From Acidimicrobiales bacterium (GTDB lineage Bacteria > Actinomycetota > Acidimicrobiia > Acidimicrobiales > JANYDT01): a stretch of DNA of 11,068 nt. Position 1 is the stretch's first letter, and every line of letters starts with the position of its first letter. This document shows positions 1 through 6,288 of the stretch, in pieces. The stretch covers positions 1 to 11,068 of the forward strand of contig JANYHQ010000735.1 of assembly GCA_025358985.1 (NCBI GenBank), given 5' to 3'. The notes beneath the pieces were generated by a model that saw only the letters and a program-made list of their open reading frames with translations, was not told the origin of the DNA and made no database searches. Position numbers and translations under genes: made by a program.

Positions 1-90
1 CGGCAGCACCTCGGGCCACGGCAGCACCTCGGGCCACGGCAGCACCTCGGGCCACGGCAGCACCTCTGGCGACGGCAGCAGCTCGGGCAA
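1..90. repeat. 18-bp direct tandem repeat, five units
   Basis: Five head-to-tail units of 18 bp with consensus CGGCAGCACCTCGGGCCA. Units at 1-18, 19-36 and 37-54 are identical. Units at 55-72 and 73-90 are progressively diverged (for example CTCTGGCGA and CAGCTCGGGCAA). The array runs off the left edge, so its full length is unknown. Because 18 is a multiple of three, copy-number change would not shift any reading frame. On the minus strand it encodes repeating VARGAA, and on the plus strand GSTSGH. There are no unique spacers, so it is not CRISPR. Confidence 0.95.
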
Positions 91-103
91 CTCCCACTCT
101 CAT
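1..103 (-). CDS. Possible 5' end of an unknown gene with a VARGAA-repeat N-terminus (partial)
   Basis: On the minus strand an ATG at 103-101 overlaps the histidine kinase stop codon as ATGA. GGAG stands five bases upstream, so translational coupling is plausible. The frame stays open to the window edge and reads MRVGVARAAAVARGAAV and then more VARGAA units, because it runs through the 18-bp tandem repeat. Only about 34 codons are visible and I recognise no family. The position directly after a kinase would suit a response regulator or another signalling partner, but the visible residues do not resemble a receiver domain. The open frame could also be a by-product of the repeat, since all three frames through it stay open. 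Each repeat unit contains an in-frame GTG preceded seven bases upstream by GAGG, so alternative starts are possible. Confidence 0.35.
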   Translation of the reverse strand, partial: MRVGVARAAAVARGAAVARGAAVARGAAVARGAA

Positions 104-1533
104 GCCCGCTCCAGGGCATCGGTGAGGCTCTCGGCCGGCGATTCCGGCAAGCGCAGACTGAATCTGGCCCCGCCCACCGACGACGAGCCAACCGACAGGG
201 TGCCCTTCATCAACGCTGCCTGGTCCGCCGCCAGCGACAATCCCAAGCCTGTGCCCGGAGTGTCCTGAGCACTACGGCCTCGGGCAAAGCGCTCGAAGAT
301 GCGTTGGCGTTCAGCGGCGTTCACACCAGGACCGGCATCATCGACGAATACCACCACGTCGCGCCCATCTCGCTTGATCCCGAGCCGATCCACCCCTCCG
401 GCATATTTCGAGGCATTGTCCACCAGGTTGCGCAGGATTTGTTCGTATCGTCGACGGTCCAGCATGGCGTGGGCGTGCTCGGCATCAGGGGCCACCTGGA
501 TGAGATGTAGTGGTACGCCCAAACGGTCGGCCACCATTTTGGTGAGGCTCACCACGTCATTGTCTTCGAGATGTACGTCCGCCACACCAGCGTCGATGCG
601 GGCGATCTCCAGCAAGTCCAACACCATCGTGGACAACCGTCGCAGCTGACTGCCGATGACATCCACCGCCTGTTTGGCTCTGTCCGGCAATTCTTCTCGG
701 CGCCGTTCCAGTACCTCGGTGGCCGCCATCAATGCCCCCAACGGTGTCCGCAGCTCATGGCTCACATCGGAAGCGAACCGGGCCTCGCGCTCTATACGCC
801 GTTCCACGGCATCGACCATGGTGTTGAACGACGTCACCAGTCGGTTGAGGTCCACGTCACGTTCGGCCGCCAACCGGGTGTCCAGCGTGCCACTGGCCAA
901 TGCCTCGGCGGCCTCGGCTACCCGGGTCACGGGGCGAAGGACACGCCGAGCTGACCATGCCCCCAGGAAGGCCCCCACCGCCAACGCCAGCGCCGTGCCC
1001 GCCATGAGGGAGTTACGCAACAGCGCCAACGTCCGGCGCAGGGTTTCCATGGGAAACACCTCTACGTACTGCGCATCCACCGATGGCATCACCACCCCCA
1101 CCACTAGGAGCGGATCACCGCCGTTGGTGAAGCGCTGCCGACCGCTGACCCCACGGGCCAACGCCACTTTGAAATCCACGGGAAGGTTGTTGGGACCGGA
1201 ACCAGCCGTGGTGCCAAACCATTGACCCCGATAGTTCACGAGTGGAAATGATCCGGCGTCAGAGCGCAACGTGGCTAGCAGCCCTGCCACGTCGGGCGCG
1301 GGACCCCTGAGAGTGTCTCGCACCACCCTGGCATTGGCGTACGCCTGGCGGGTGGTGACCTCTGAACGCTGTAGCAAGAGGTAGCGCCGCACCAGCGAAT
1401 ACGAGGATCCTCCCACCGTGGCAGTGAGCAGTCCGGCGCCTATCGCCCACGCCAATGCCACCCGGGCGGGAAGGCCCAACCGGGACCATCCTGATCGCTG
1501 CCGGGGACTTTTCACCGTGTCAGCATGCTCCAC
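100..1533 (-). CDS. Two-component sensor histidine kinase (HAMP, HisKA, HATPase_c)
   Basis: Membrane-bound sensor kinase of 477 residues that autophosphorylates on His and passes phosphate to a response regulator. Seen in order: an N-terminal membrane segment (about 22-45); an extracytoplasmic sensor region (about 50-168) of unknown ligand; a second membrane segment (about 172-194); a HAMP linker (about 195-248); and a HisKA helix with SHELRTP, in which His259 is the expected phosphoacceptor. The ATPase domain follows with the N box NLVDNASKY (369-377), the G1 box DDAGPG (398-403), the F-box-like IFERFARG (412-419) and the G2 box GTGLGL (427-432). The architecture is that of the actinobacterial MtrB/MprB/PrrB group, but I cannot assign it to one of them. 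The start is the GTG at 1533-1531. A second GTG seven codons in is better spaced from GGAG, so the start is uncertain. No response regulator lies upstream. A possible gene overlaps the 3' end by ATGA, outside the visible window. Confidence 0.95.
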   Translation of the reverse strand: MEHADTVKSPRQRSGWSRLGLPARVALAWAIGAGLLTATVGGSSYSLVRRYLLLQRSEVTTRQAYANARVVRDTLRGPAPDVAGLLATLRSDAGSFPLVNYRGQWFGTTAGSGPNNLPVDFKVALARGVSGRQRFTNGGDPLLVVGVVMPSVDAQYVEVFPMETLRRTLALLRNSLMAGTALALAVGAFLGAWSARRVLRPVTRVAEAAEALASGTLDTRLAAERDVDLNRLVTSFNTMVDAVERRIEREARFASDVSHELRTPLGALMAATEVLERRREELPDRAKQAVDVIGSQLRRLSTMVLDLLEIARIDAGVADVHLEDNDVVSLTKMVADRLGVPLHLIQVAPDAEHAHAMLDRRRYEQILRNLVDNASKYAGGVDRLGIKRDGRDVVVFVDDAGPGVNAAERQRIFERFARGRSAQDTPGTGLGLSLAADQAALMKGTLSVGSSSVGGARFSLRLPESPAESLTDALERA

Positions 1534-1988
1534 TCCGCCGTATCAAGGGGTCTGAAGGCAACTCCAGCGTCCCGCAGCACGGCGGCAAGACTACGGACCA
1601 GGGGAGACCGTCATCGTGGTTACCGGACTGCGGGACGAGAGCACCACTCCTCACCCATGGACACCCTGCGCCTGCGATGTCGCGATGCTGCGCGATCGGC
1701 GTCACAATTTCGTGACGGTACCTCCGTTAGAGGAACCGCACTCGGCCTTCGCCAACTCGAAACATGTCTGACACCCGGTTGTCACGCCCAATCTCCATAC
1801 TGGTATCGAGAACCATCCCCCTGGTGCTCAGGTGTGGTTCCCCGTCCGGCTGGCGGTGTCCGGCGGGGAACCCACACCCTTCTCGCCATCGGGAGCGGTG
1901 GCGCAGCGCGCCGCGCGCAGGCGTTCTACCCAGCCAGGCGACATACTGAGTACATCCGCTCACTACGGCGGCGACGAGGGGATGACAC
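1534..1988. other. 455-bp divergent intergenic region, no convincing gene
   Basis: This stretch separates the divergently transcribed histidine kinase and WS/DGAT genes and should hold both promoters. Frames open across it on both strands encode Arg-, Ser- and Pro-rich translations without recognisable motifs, which is usual for non-coding high-GC DNA. Two overlapping inverted repeats at 1700-1738 are the only clear structure. I could not identify convincing -35/-10 pairs for either gene. Confidence 0.6.
1700..1738. promoter_or_regulatory. Overlapping inverted repeats, candidate operator
   Basis: A perfect 6-bp inverted repeat, CGTCAC-AATTTC-GTGACG, occupies 1700-1717. Its right arm runs into a second one at 1716-1738, CGGTACCTC-CGTTA-GAGGAACCG, whose 9-bp arms have one mismatch. 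They lie about 170 bp upstream of the kinase start and 250-290 bp upstream of the WS/DGAT start. No T-tract follows, so neither looks like an intrinsic terminator. A dimeric regulator site, or mutually exclusive hairpins in a leader RNA, would both fit. I know of no named regulator with exactly this motif. Confidence 0.4.
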
Positions 1989-3551
1989 GTGCGTCAATTG
2001 ACAGGCATCGATACCAGTTTTCTGTCGATGGAGACACCCTCCCAATTCGGCCACGTATCGTCGATCACCATTTATGACCTGGCCGAATGGGACAGCGAAC
2101 GGACGTTCTACGAGGCCATCATGTCGGTGATGGAACGCCGTATCCACCTTTTGCCGTTCCTGCGTCGACGACTGGTGGAGGTTCCCTTTGGCTTGGATCA
2201 CCCGTACTGGATCAACGACGCTGACTTCGATCTGGAATTTCACGTCCGCAACCTGGCGCTGCCCCATCCGGGCTCCGATGCGCAGTTGGCCGAACAGGTG
2301 GCTCGCCTGTCCGCGCGTGCCCTGGACCGTTCTCGTCCACTCTGGGAGATCTACGTCATCGATGGGCTGGCCAACAATCGGGTGGCCATGTTCGCCAAGG
2401 TCCATCACGCCACCATCGACGGCATGCAAGGTGTGGAGTTGCTCACCACCCTGCTCGACACGGACCCCGCCGGCCGCGACATCGAGCCACCCAAACGAGC
2501 GTGGAAGGGTGAGCGGATCCCAACCACCAGCGAGCTTCTGGTTCGCACCGCTGGCACCTACTCTCGCAATCCGGCCCGGGCGGCCAGGCTGTCGTTCAAG
2601 GCGTTGACGTCGGCAGTGGGCATGGCGCGCAGCGGCACCCTCTCGGCGGTGATGGCGCCCATCACCATGCCCTTCGCCGATGTCCCACTCATAGGTGCAC
2701 TTACCAAAAGGTTGTCCGGTAGGTCAACGTCGTCGGAGGTGTTTCCCAAGCTCCCGGATCGGCCCGCGCCGCGGACACCGTTCAACGCATCCATCACCCC
2801 ACATCGTAGGTACGCGTTCAAAGCCTTGTCGCTCGACGACACCAAGATGGTGAAGAACACATTTGGGGCCACCATCAATGATGTGGTGCTGGCCATATGC
2901 GCCGGGGCATTGCGACGCTACCTGCAAGATCAGAAGGCACTTCCAACAGATCCGCTGGTGGCCATGGTGCCGGTGTCGGTGCGTACCGGGAACGAATCGG
3001 ATCCGTATTCCAATCAGGTGGCGGCGGTGTTGGCACTGCTACATACCAACATCGAGGACCCCGTCGAGCGTCTACGGGCCATCCATTTGTCCATGGCGGC
3101 AGCCAAGGGCATGAGCAAAGCGGTACCCGCCGATCTGCTCACCGACTTGGCCCATTTCGCCCCGCCTGCGCTGTTTGCTCGGGCGTCACGGATGGCCACG
3201 CGTACCGGGGTCATGAACCGGATGAACCCGCCGTTCAATCTGGTGATCTCCAACGTGCCCGGACCCGCAGTGCAGTTGTACACCGGCGGTGCCCGGATGG
3301 AGCACTTCTATCCGGTGTCCACCGTGGTCGATGGCCAGGGAATGAACATCACGGTACAGAGCTACTTGGGCAACCTCGACTTTGGCGTCATCACCTGCCG
3401 AGAACTGGTGCCGGATGCGTGGCAGATCGTGGACTACCTCGGCGATGCGCTGGAAGAACTGGTAGCCGCGGCGCGGCCCGCATCGACTCCCGTCAAAAAA
3501 TCGCCGGCCAAGAAGGCCCCAACCAAGAAAGCGGTTACGCGTCGGGCCTGA
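1989..3551 (+). CDS. Wax ester synthase/diacylglycerol O-acyltransferase (WS/DGAT)
   Basis: Bifunctional acyltransferase of 520 residues. It transfers the acyl group of acyl-CoA to diacylglycerol (triacylglycerol) or to a fatty alcohol (wax ester) for intracellular lipid storage, usually at the inner face of the membrane and on lipid bodies. The N-terminus MRQLTGIDTSFL is typical of the family. The catalytic HHxxxDG motif is HHATIDG (139-145), with His140 as the expected general base, preceded by RPLWE (116-120). The C-terminal half has NDVVLA (297-302) and SNVPGP (421-426), both family hallmarks. The length is slightly above the usual 450-480 because of a basic tail (about 498-520) with KKSPAKKAPTKK, which may bind nucleic acid or acidic lipid surfaces. 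The start is GTG, with GAGGGG ending eight bases upstream. The gene is convergent with the downstream hydrolase, with 16 bp between them and no evident terminator. Confidence 0.96.
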   Translation: MRQLTGIDTSFLSMETPSQFGHVSSITIYDLAEWDSERTFYEAIMSVMERRIHLLPFLRRRLVEVPFGLDHPYWINDADFDLEFHVRNLALPHPGSDAQLAEQVARLSARALDRSRPLWEIYVIDGLANNRVAMFAKVHHATIDGMQGVELLTTLLDTDPAGRDIEPPKRAWKGERIPTTSELLVRTAGTYSRNPARAARLSFKALTSAVGMARSGTLSAVMAPITMPFADVPLIGALTKRLSGRSTSSEVFPKLPDRPAPRTPFNASITPHRRYAFKALSLDDTKMVKNTFGATINDVVLAICAGALRRYLQDQKALPTDPLVAMVPVSVRTGNESDPYSNQVAAVLALLHTNIEDPVERLRAIHLSMAAAKGMSKAVPADLLTDLAHFAPPALFARASRMATRTGVMNRMNPPFNLVISNVPGPAVQLYTGGARMEHFYPVSTVVDGQGMNITVQSYLGNLDFGVITCRELVPDAWQIVDYLGDALEELVAAARPASTPVKKSPAKKAPTKKAVTRRA

Positions 3552-3567
3552 CGGGTTTGGCGTGCCG

Positions 3568-4371
3568 CTACACCACGTATGGGGTGGCGGGGTGCAGTGT
3601 GCGACTGATGAGGCCCGGCTCGAACGGCCGCCACTCCCCCACGCCCAACTGCAGCCGATCGGCCAACACCACCATCACGGCCGGGTTCATCCCCAAGCCA
3701 CAGTGGCTGCCCCGCACTTCCACGTTCTCTGATTGTCTACCCGGTTCGTCTACGCAGCTACGCCACGGCACTACCCCGTCCGTACGGGTGAAGATGGCGG
3801 TGGAAGGAACCGGCGGGGCCCCGTGATAGGGCTCTCGGCGAAACGTGGTGGTGTGCGCTCGTTCTTGGCGGTGCAACGGTGACAGGGCGTCGAACAGTCG
3901 ACCGGCGTTGGTTTCTTCGGAGCGGGCCAAGCGGAATGGGCTACCCAGAGTGATCACATGACGCACGTCGGACGCGCAGCGATCGGCCAAGGCCCGGGCG
4001 TAGAGACCGCCAAGACTCCAGCCGATGATCGTCACCGGCTGCGCGGTGCTAGCGCGGATGGTGTCAAAACGGTGCAGCAGGCCCTTGACGATGCGCGGCG
4101 TGGGACCCAGGTTCTGCCCCAACATCCAGTCGTAGGTGTCGTATCCGAGGTGCCCGAGCAGGCGCCGGAGCGGCTCGGTGGAGCTGTCGGAGGCAGTGAA
4201 CCCGGGCAGTACCAACACTGGTCGGCCATCGCCACGTGGCAGGCGCCGTAGAAACGGCCAGAGGGCGGTGAAGCAGGCCAACTCCGAAGACACCCGGACC
4301 CCTTCGAGGGCGAACACTGCAGGGTTCGGACGGCGAAACGACTGCGCGGGACGCGTATCCATGGCCGTCAC
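3568..4371 (-). CDS. Alpha/beta-hydrolase, lipase/esterase type
   Basis: Hydrolase of 267 residues with an alpha/beta fold. The oxyanion region is VLPGFTAS (54-61), the nucleophile elbow is GWSLGG (117-122) with Ser119, the probable acid is Asp198 in TRTDGVVPW, and the probable base is His223 in GSHCGLGMNP, in the canonical order. No clear signal peptide is seen, so it is probably cytoplasmic. Such proteins hydrolyse carboxyl esters, and the substrate cannot be read from the sequence. It lies tail-to-tail with WS/DGAT, which suggests, but does not prove, a role in ester-lipid turnover. The start is taken as GTG at 4371. An in-frame ATG three codons later is an alternative, and neither has a strong ribosome binding site. 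A candidate -10 (TATACG) lies upstream. Confidence 0.9.
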   Translation of the reverse strand: MTAMDTRPAQSFRRPNPAVFALEGVRVSSELACFTALWPFLRRLPRGDGRPVLVLPGFTASDSSTEPLRRLLGHLGYDTYDWMLGQNLGPTPRIVKGLLHRFDTIRASTAQPVTIIGWSLGGLYARALADRCASDVRHVITLGSPFRLARSEETNAGRLFDALSPLHRQERAHTTTFRREPYHGAPPVPSTAIFTRTDGVVPWRSCVDEPGRQSENVEVRGSHCGLGMNPAVMVVLADRLQLGVGEWRPFEPGLISRTLHPATPYVV

Positions 4372-4409
4372 GTTATGCTCACTTCGGCGATCTCTAAGCC
4401 ACTCACCGC

Positions 4410-4415
4410 CGTATA
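4410..4415 (-). promoter_or_regulatory. Candidate -10 element for the alpha/beta-hydrolase gene
   Basis: On the minus strand TATACG occurs here, about 38 bases upstream of the GTG start of the hydrolase. It fits the TAnnnT-like actinobacterial -10 only partly, and no convincing -35 hexamer stands 16-18 bases upstream. A second AT-rich candidate, TATAAG, lies at 4438-4433. Confidence 0.25.
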
Positions 4416-4461
4416 CTGGCAGACAACCTCCGCTTATATGAGGTTCGAAAGCACTATCTGT

Positions 4462-5004
4462 TCATGCCGCTCTCACCAGCCCGGTACCTACCGATGATCG
4501 GACCCCCGTCGCTGGAGTGGCTGTTGTACGCGCCACGAGGTCCGTGGCCTCCGCACTCACGGTGACCCCGGCAGTCCTGGCCCGCTCCAACAACTGCGCC
4601 ACTGATTGCGCCACCAGATGGTTGGCCCGGAGATGCTCGGCCGGCACCGCCACGGCCCGCAGCCCGCGTCCTAAAAACAACAGGTCACCCTGGCGGATCT
4701 CATTGGCGGGCACCAACACCGTCTGCATGGAGCCGACATCGAGGGTGGTGGAGCCGAATAGCCCTCGGTGGGAAATCCACTCTTCCCCCACGGTCCACAG
4801 TGTCCGCTGCGCCGACGCCCAGCCCAACAGCACCACCACCATGGCCACTGCTGCTACTGCGCCACCCTGGTGGTGACCGGCGCTGATGGCCCCCACGGAG
4901 CCAGCCAACCCCGCTGCGCACATCACGGGGATCAGCACCCGACCCGGACGCCGAGGCGAAATGGTGATTGGGGAGCTGTCGAGGGGGAACTCGGAACGGG
5001 TCAC
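4462..5004 (-). CDS. Small membrane protein with PH-like cytoplasmic region, function unknown
   Basis: Protein of 180 residues. Two hydrophobic segments (about 23-42 and 47-64) are separated by a short HH-containing turn, so both ends probably lie in the cytoplasm. After the second helix, residues 68-140 contain TLWTVGEEWISHRGLFGS and further short beta-type stretches (TTLDVGSMQTVLV, GLRAVAVPAEHL). This resembles the bacterial PH-domain membrane proteins (YdbT/bPH type), which is a resemblance by eye only. The C-terminal 30-40 residues are Thr/Ala/Val-rich and probably disordered. The GTG start is supported by AAGGAAGG six bases upstream. It is divergent from the alcohol dehydrogenase and upstream of, in the same direction as, the hydrolase, with a 90-bp gap. 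Confidence 0.75.
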   Translation of the reverse strand: MTRSEFPLDSSPITISPRRPGRVLIPVMCAAGLAGSVGAISAGHHQGGAVAAVAMVVVLLGWASAQRTLWTVGEEWISHRGLFGSTTLDVGSMQTVLVPANEIRQGDLLFLGRGLRAVAVPAEHLRANHLVAQSVAQLLERARTAGVTVSAEATDLVARTTATPATGVRSSVGTGLVRAA

Positions 5005-5087
5005 CGGAGGCCTTCCTTGCCGGGTAGAGCACGAATACCTGACAATTCCTATCTGAAAAAAGGAAATAGTGCAACCGATTACGGTGC
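5005..5087. promoter_or_regulatory. Divergent promoter region between membrane protein and alcohol dehydrogenase
   Basis: This 83-bp gap must carry the promoters of two divergent genes. It contains the only notably AT-rich stretch nearby (about 5041-5080, with a run of A at 5055-5060). On the minus strand TTGCAC is followed after 17 bases by TAGGAA, a weak -35/-10 candidate for the membrane protein gene. No clear plus-strand promoter could be chosen. Confidence 0.3.
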
Positions 5088-6197
5088 GTGACCGACACCA
5101 CAGCGAATCCTTTGGGGGCAGACATGCGGGCAGCAGTTCTGGAGACCATTCCTGGCGAACTCGTCATCGCCGATGTCCGGGTGGACAAACCCGGGCCCAA
5201 CGAGGTGCTGGTGCGGATAGCCGCCGCCGGTCTGTGCCACTCCGACCTTCACTTCATGGAGGCCAAATACCCGCACAAGGTGCCGGCGATTCTCGGCCAT
5301 GAGGCGGCCGGCGTGGTGGAGGCGGTGGGTGATGGCGTCACCTATGTCAAGGCCGGCGACCACGTCATTTCGTGTCTGTCGGCCTATTGCGGAGCCTGCG
5401 ACTTCTGCCTCACGGGGCGGCTGTACCTGTGCGGCAATCGGGCCTCTATCGAGCGGCCGGGTCGACTCACCACCTCGGATGGCGAACTCATTCACCAGTT
5501 CATGCGCCTGTCGGCCTTCGCCGAGATGATGTTGGTCCACGAGCACGCCCTGGTCAAGGTCACCCGCGACATGCCCCTGGATCGAGCTGCGCTCATCGGC
5601 TGTGGCGTCACCACCGGTCTCGGGGCCGTGTTTCGCACCGCACGAGTGGAGCCAGGATCAACCGTTGCCATCATTGGCTGCGGCGGCATCGGGCTCAATG
5701 TGGTGCAGGGGGCACGAATCGCAGGAGCCGGTCGCATCATCGCCATCGACATGAACGACACCAAACTGGCCATGGCCACCGACTTCGGGGCCACCGACGT
5801 CATCAACGCCACCGACACCGACGCCATTGCCGCCGTCAAGGAACTCACCCACGGAGGCGTGGAGTACAGCTTCGAAGCCATTGGGTCAAAGTTGGCAGCA
5901 GAACAGGCATTCAACATGCTCATGAGTGGTGGAACGGCCACGGTCATCGGCATGATTCCCATCGGCCAAAAGGTGGAGGTGGACGGTTACCAGCTGTTGG
6001 CCGAGAAGAAACTGCAGGGGTCCAACATGGGCTCCAATCGGTTCCGGGTGGACATGCCCCGGTATGTGGACCTCTACCTGCAAGGGCGTCTGAAGCTTGA
6101 TGAACTGGTGAGCGCGCGTATCGATTTGGACCACGTCAACGAGGGCTTCGCCGCCATGAAGACTGGCACCGTGGCCCGCAGCGTCATCATGTTCTGA
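5088..6197 (+). CDS. Zinc-dependent alcohol dehydrogenase (MDR superfamily)
   Basis: Medium-chain dehydrogenase of 369 residues, expected to interconvert an alcohol and its aldehyde or ketone with NAD(H). Catalytic zinc ligands are Cys50 (GLCHSD), His71 (GHEAAG) and Cys172 (GCGVTTG). Structural zinc ligands are Cys101, Cys104, Cys107 and Cys115. The Rossmann motif is GCGGIG (197-202), with Asp221 at the end of the second strand, which favours NAD over NADP. The C-terminal GSNMGSNRFRVDMPRY and LYLQGRLKLDELV match the subgroup that includes NDMA- and mycothiol-dependent actinobacterial enzymes, so a special cofactor or thiol adduct is possible but unproven. The start is ambiguous. GTG 5088 gives a natural-looking N-terminus (MTDTTANPLGAD) but has no close ribosome binding site. 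ATG 5124 has GGGGG five bases upstream and gives MRAAVLETI, typical for the family (357 residues). Confidence 0.93.
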   Translation: MTDTTANPLGADMRAAVLETIPGELVIADVRVDKPGPNEVLVRIAAAGLCHSDLHFMEAKYPHKVPAILGHEAAGVVEAVGDGVTYVKAGDHVISCLSAYCGACDFCLTGRLYLCGNRASIERPGRLTTSDGELIHQFMRLSAFAEMMLVHEHALVKVTRDMPLDRAALIGCGVTTGLGAVFRTARVEPGSTVAIIGCGGIGLNVVQGARIAGAGRIIAIDMNDTKLAMATDFGATDVINATDTDAIAAVKELTHGGVEYSFEAIGSKLAAEQAFNMLMSGGTATVIGMIPIGQKVEVDGYQLLAEKKLQGSNMGSNRFRVDMPRYVDLYLQGRLKLDELVSARIDLDHVNEGFAAMKTGTVARSVIMF

Positions 6198-6278
6198 GTA
6201 TTTGGGCGTCTTTGCCGCCACCAAGGATGCAGGTTTTGCTGCGCCCCCATGTGTATGTTTCGTCATAGAGCAAGCACC

Positions 6279-6284
6279 AGGGGG
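6279..6284 (+). promoter_or_regulatory. Ribosome binding site that fixes the korA start
   Basis: AGGGGG lies four bases before ATG 6289. The frame is open further upstream to a GTG-like start near 6202, but the translation there (GVFAATKDAG) is not part of the family, and this site argues for 6289. Confidence 0.75.
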
Positions 6285-6288
6285 AAAC

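Noticed and set aside
1..90. CRISPR array
   Set aside because: The 18-bp units are contiguous with no unique spacers, so this is a simple tandem repeat.
2..268. Plus-strand frame encoding GSTSGH repeats, possible C-terminus of a gene from the left
   Set aside because: About two thirds of it lies antisense to the well-supported kinase. The continuation after the repeat (HARSRASVRLSAGDSGKRRL) looks like an antisense shadow. It cannot be fully excluded without the left flank.
656..1225. Long plus-strand open frame inside the histidine kinase
   Set aside because: It is antisense to conserved kinase domains. Its composition (Arg, Ser, Thr, Ala) is typical of high-GC shadow frames.
1716..1738. 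Intrinsic terminator
   Set aside because: The hairpin has no following T-tract on either strand and does not follow a gene end.
1525..2001. Open frame of 158 codons on the plus strand in the divergent region
   Set aside because: The translation is Arg/Ser/Pro-rich with no motif. It overlaps the kinase start and the WS/DGAT start and has no good ribosome binding site.
2897..3826. 309-codon plus-strand frame across the WS/DGAT 3' end and the hydrolase
   Set aside because: It overlaps two well-supported genes in other frames. The translation has the Gly/Arg/His-rich composition of a shadow.
6202..6288. N-terminal extension of korA by 29 codons
   Set aside because: The extension is not family-like, and the ribosome binding site AGGGGG directly precedes ATG 6289, where the family N-terminus begins.
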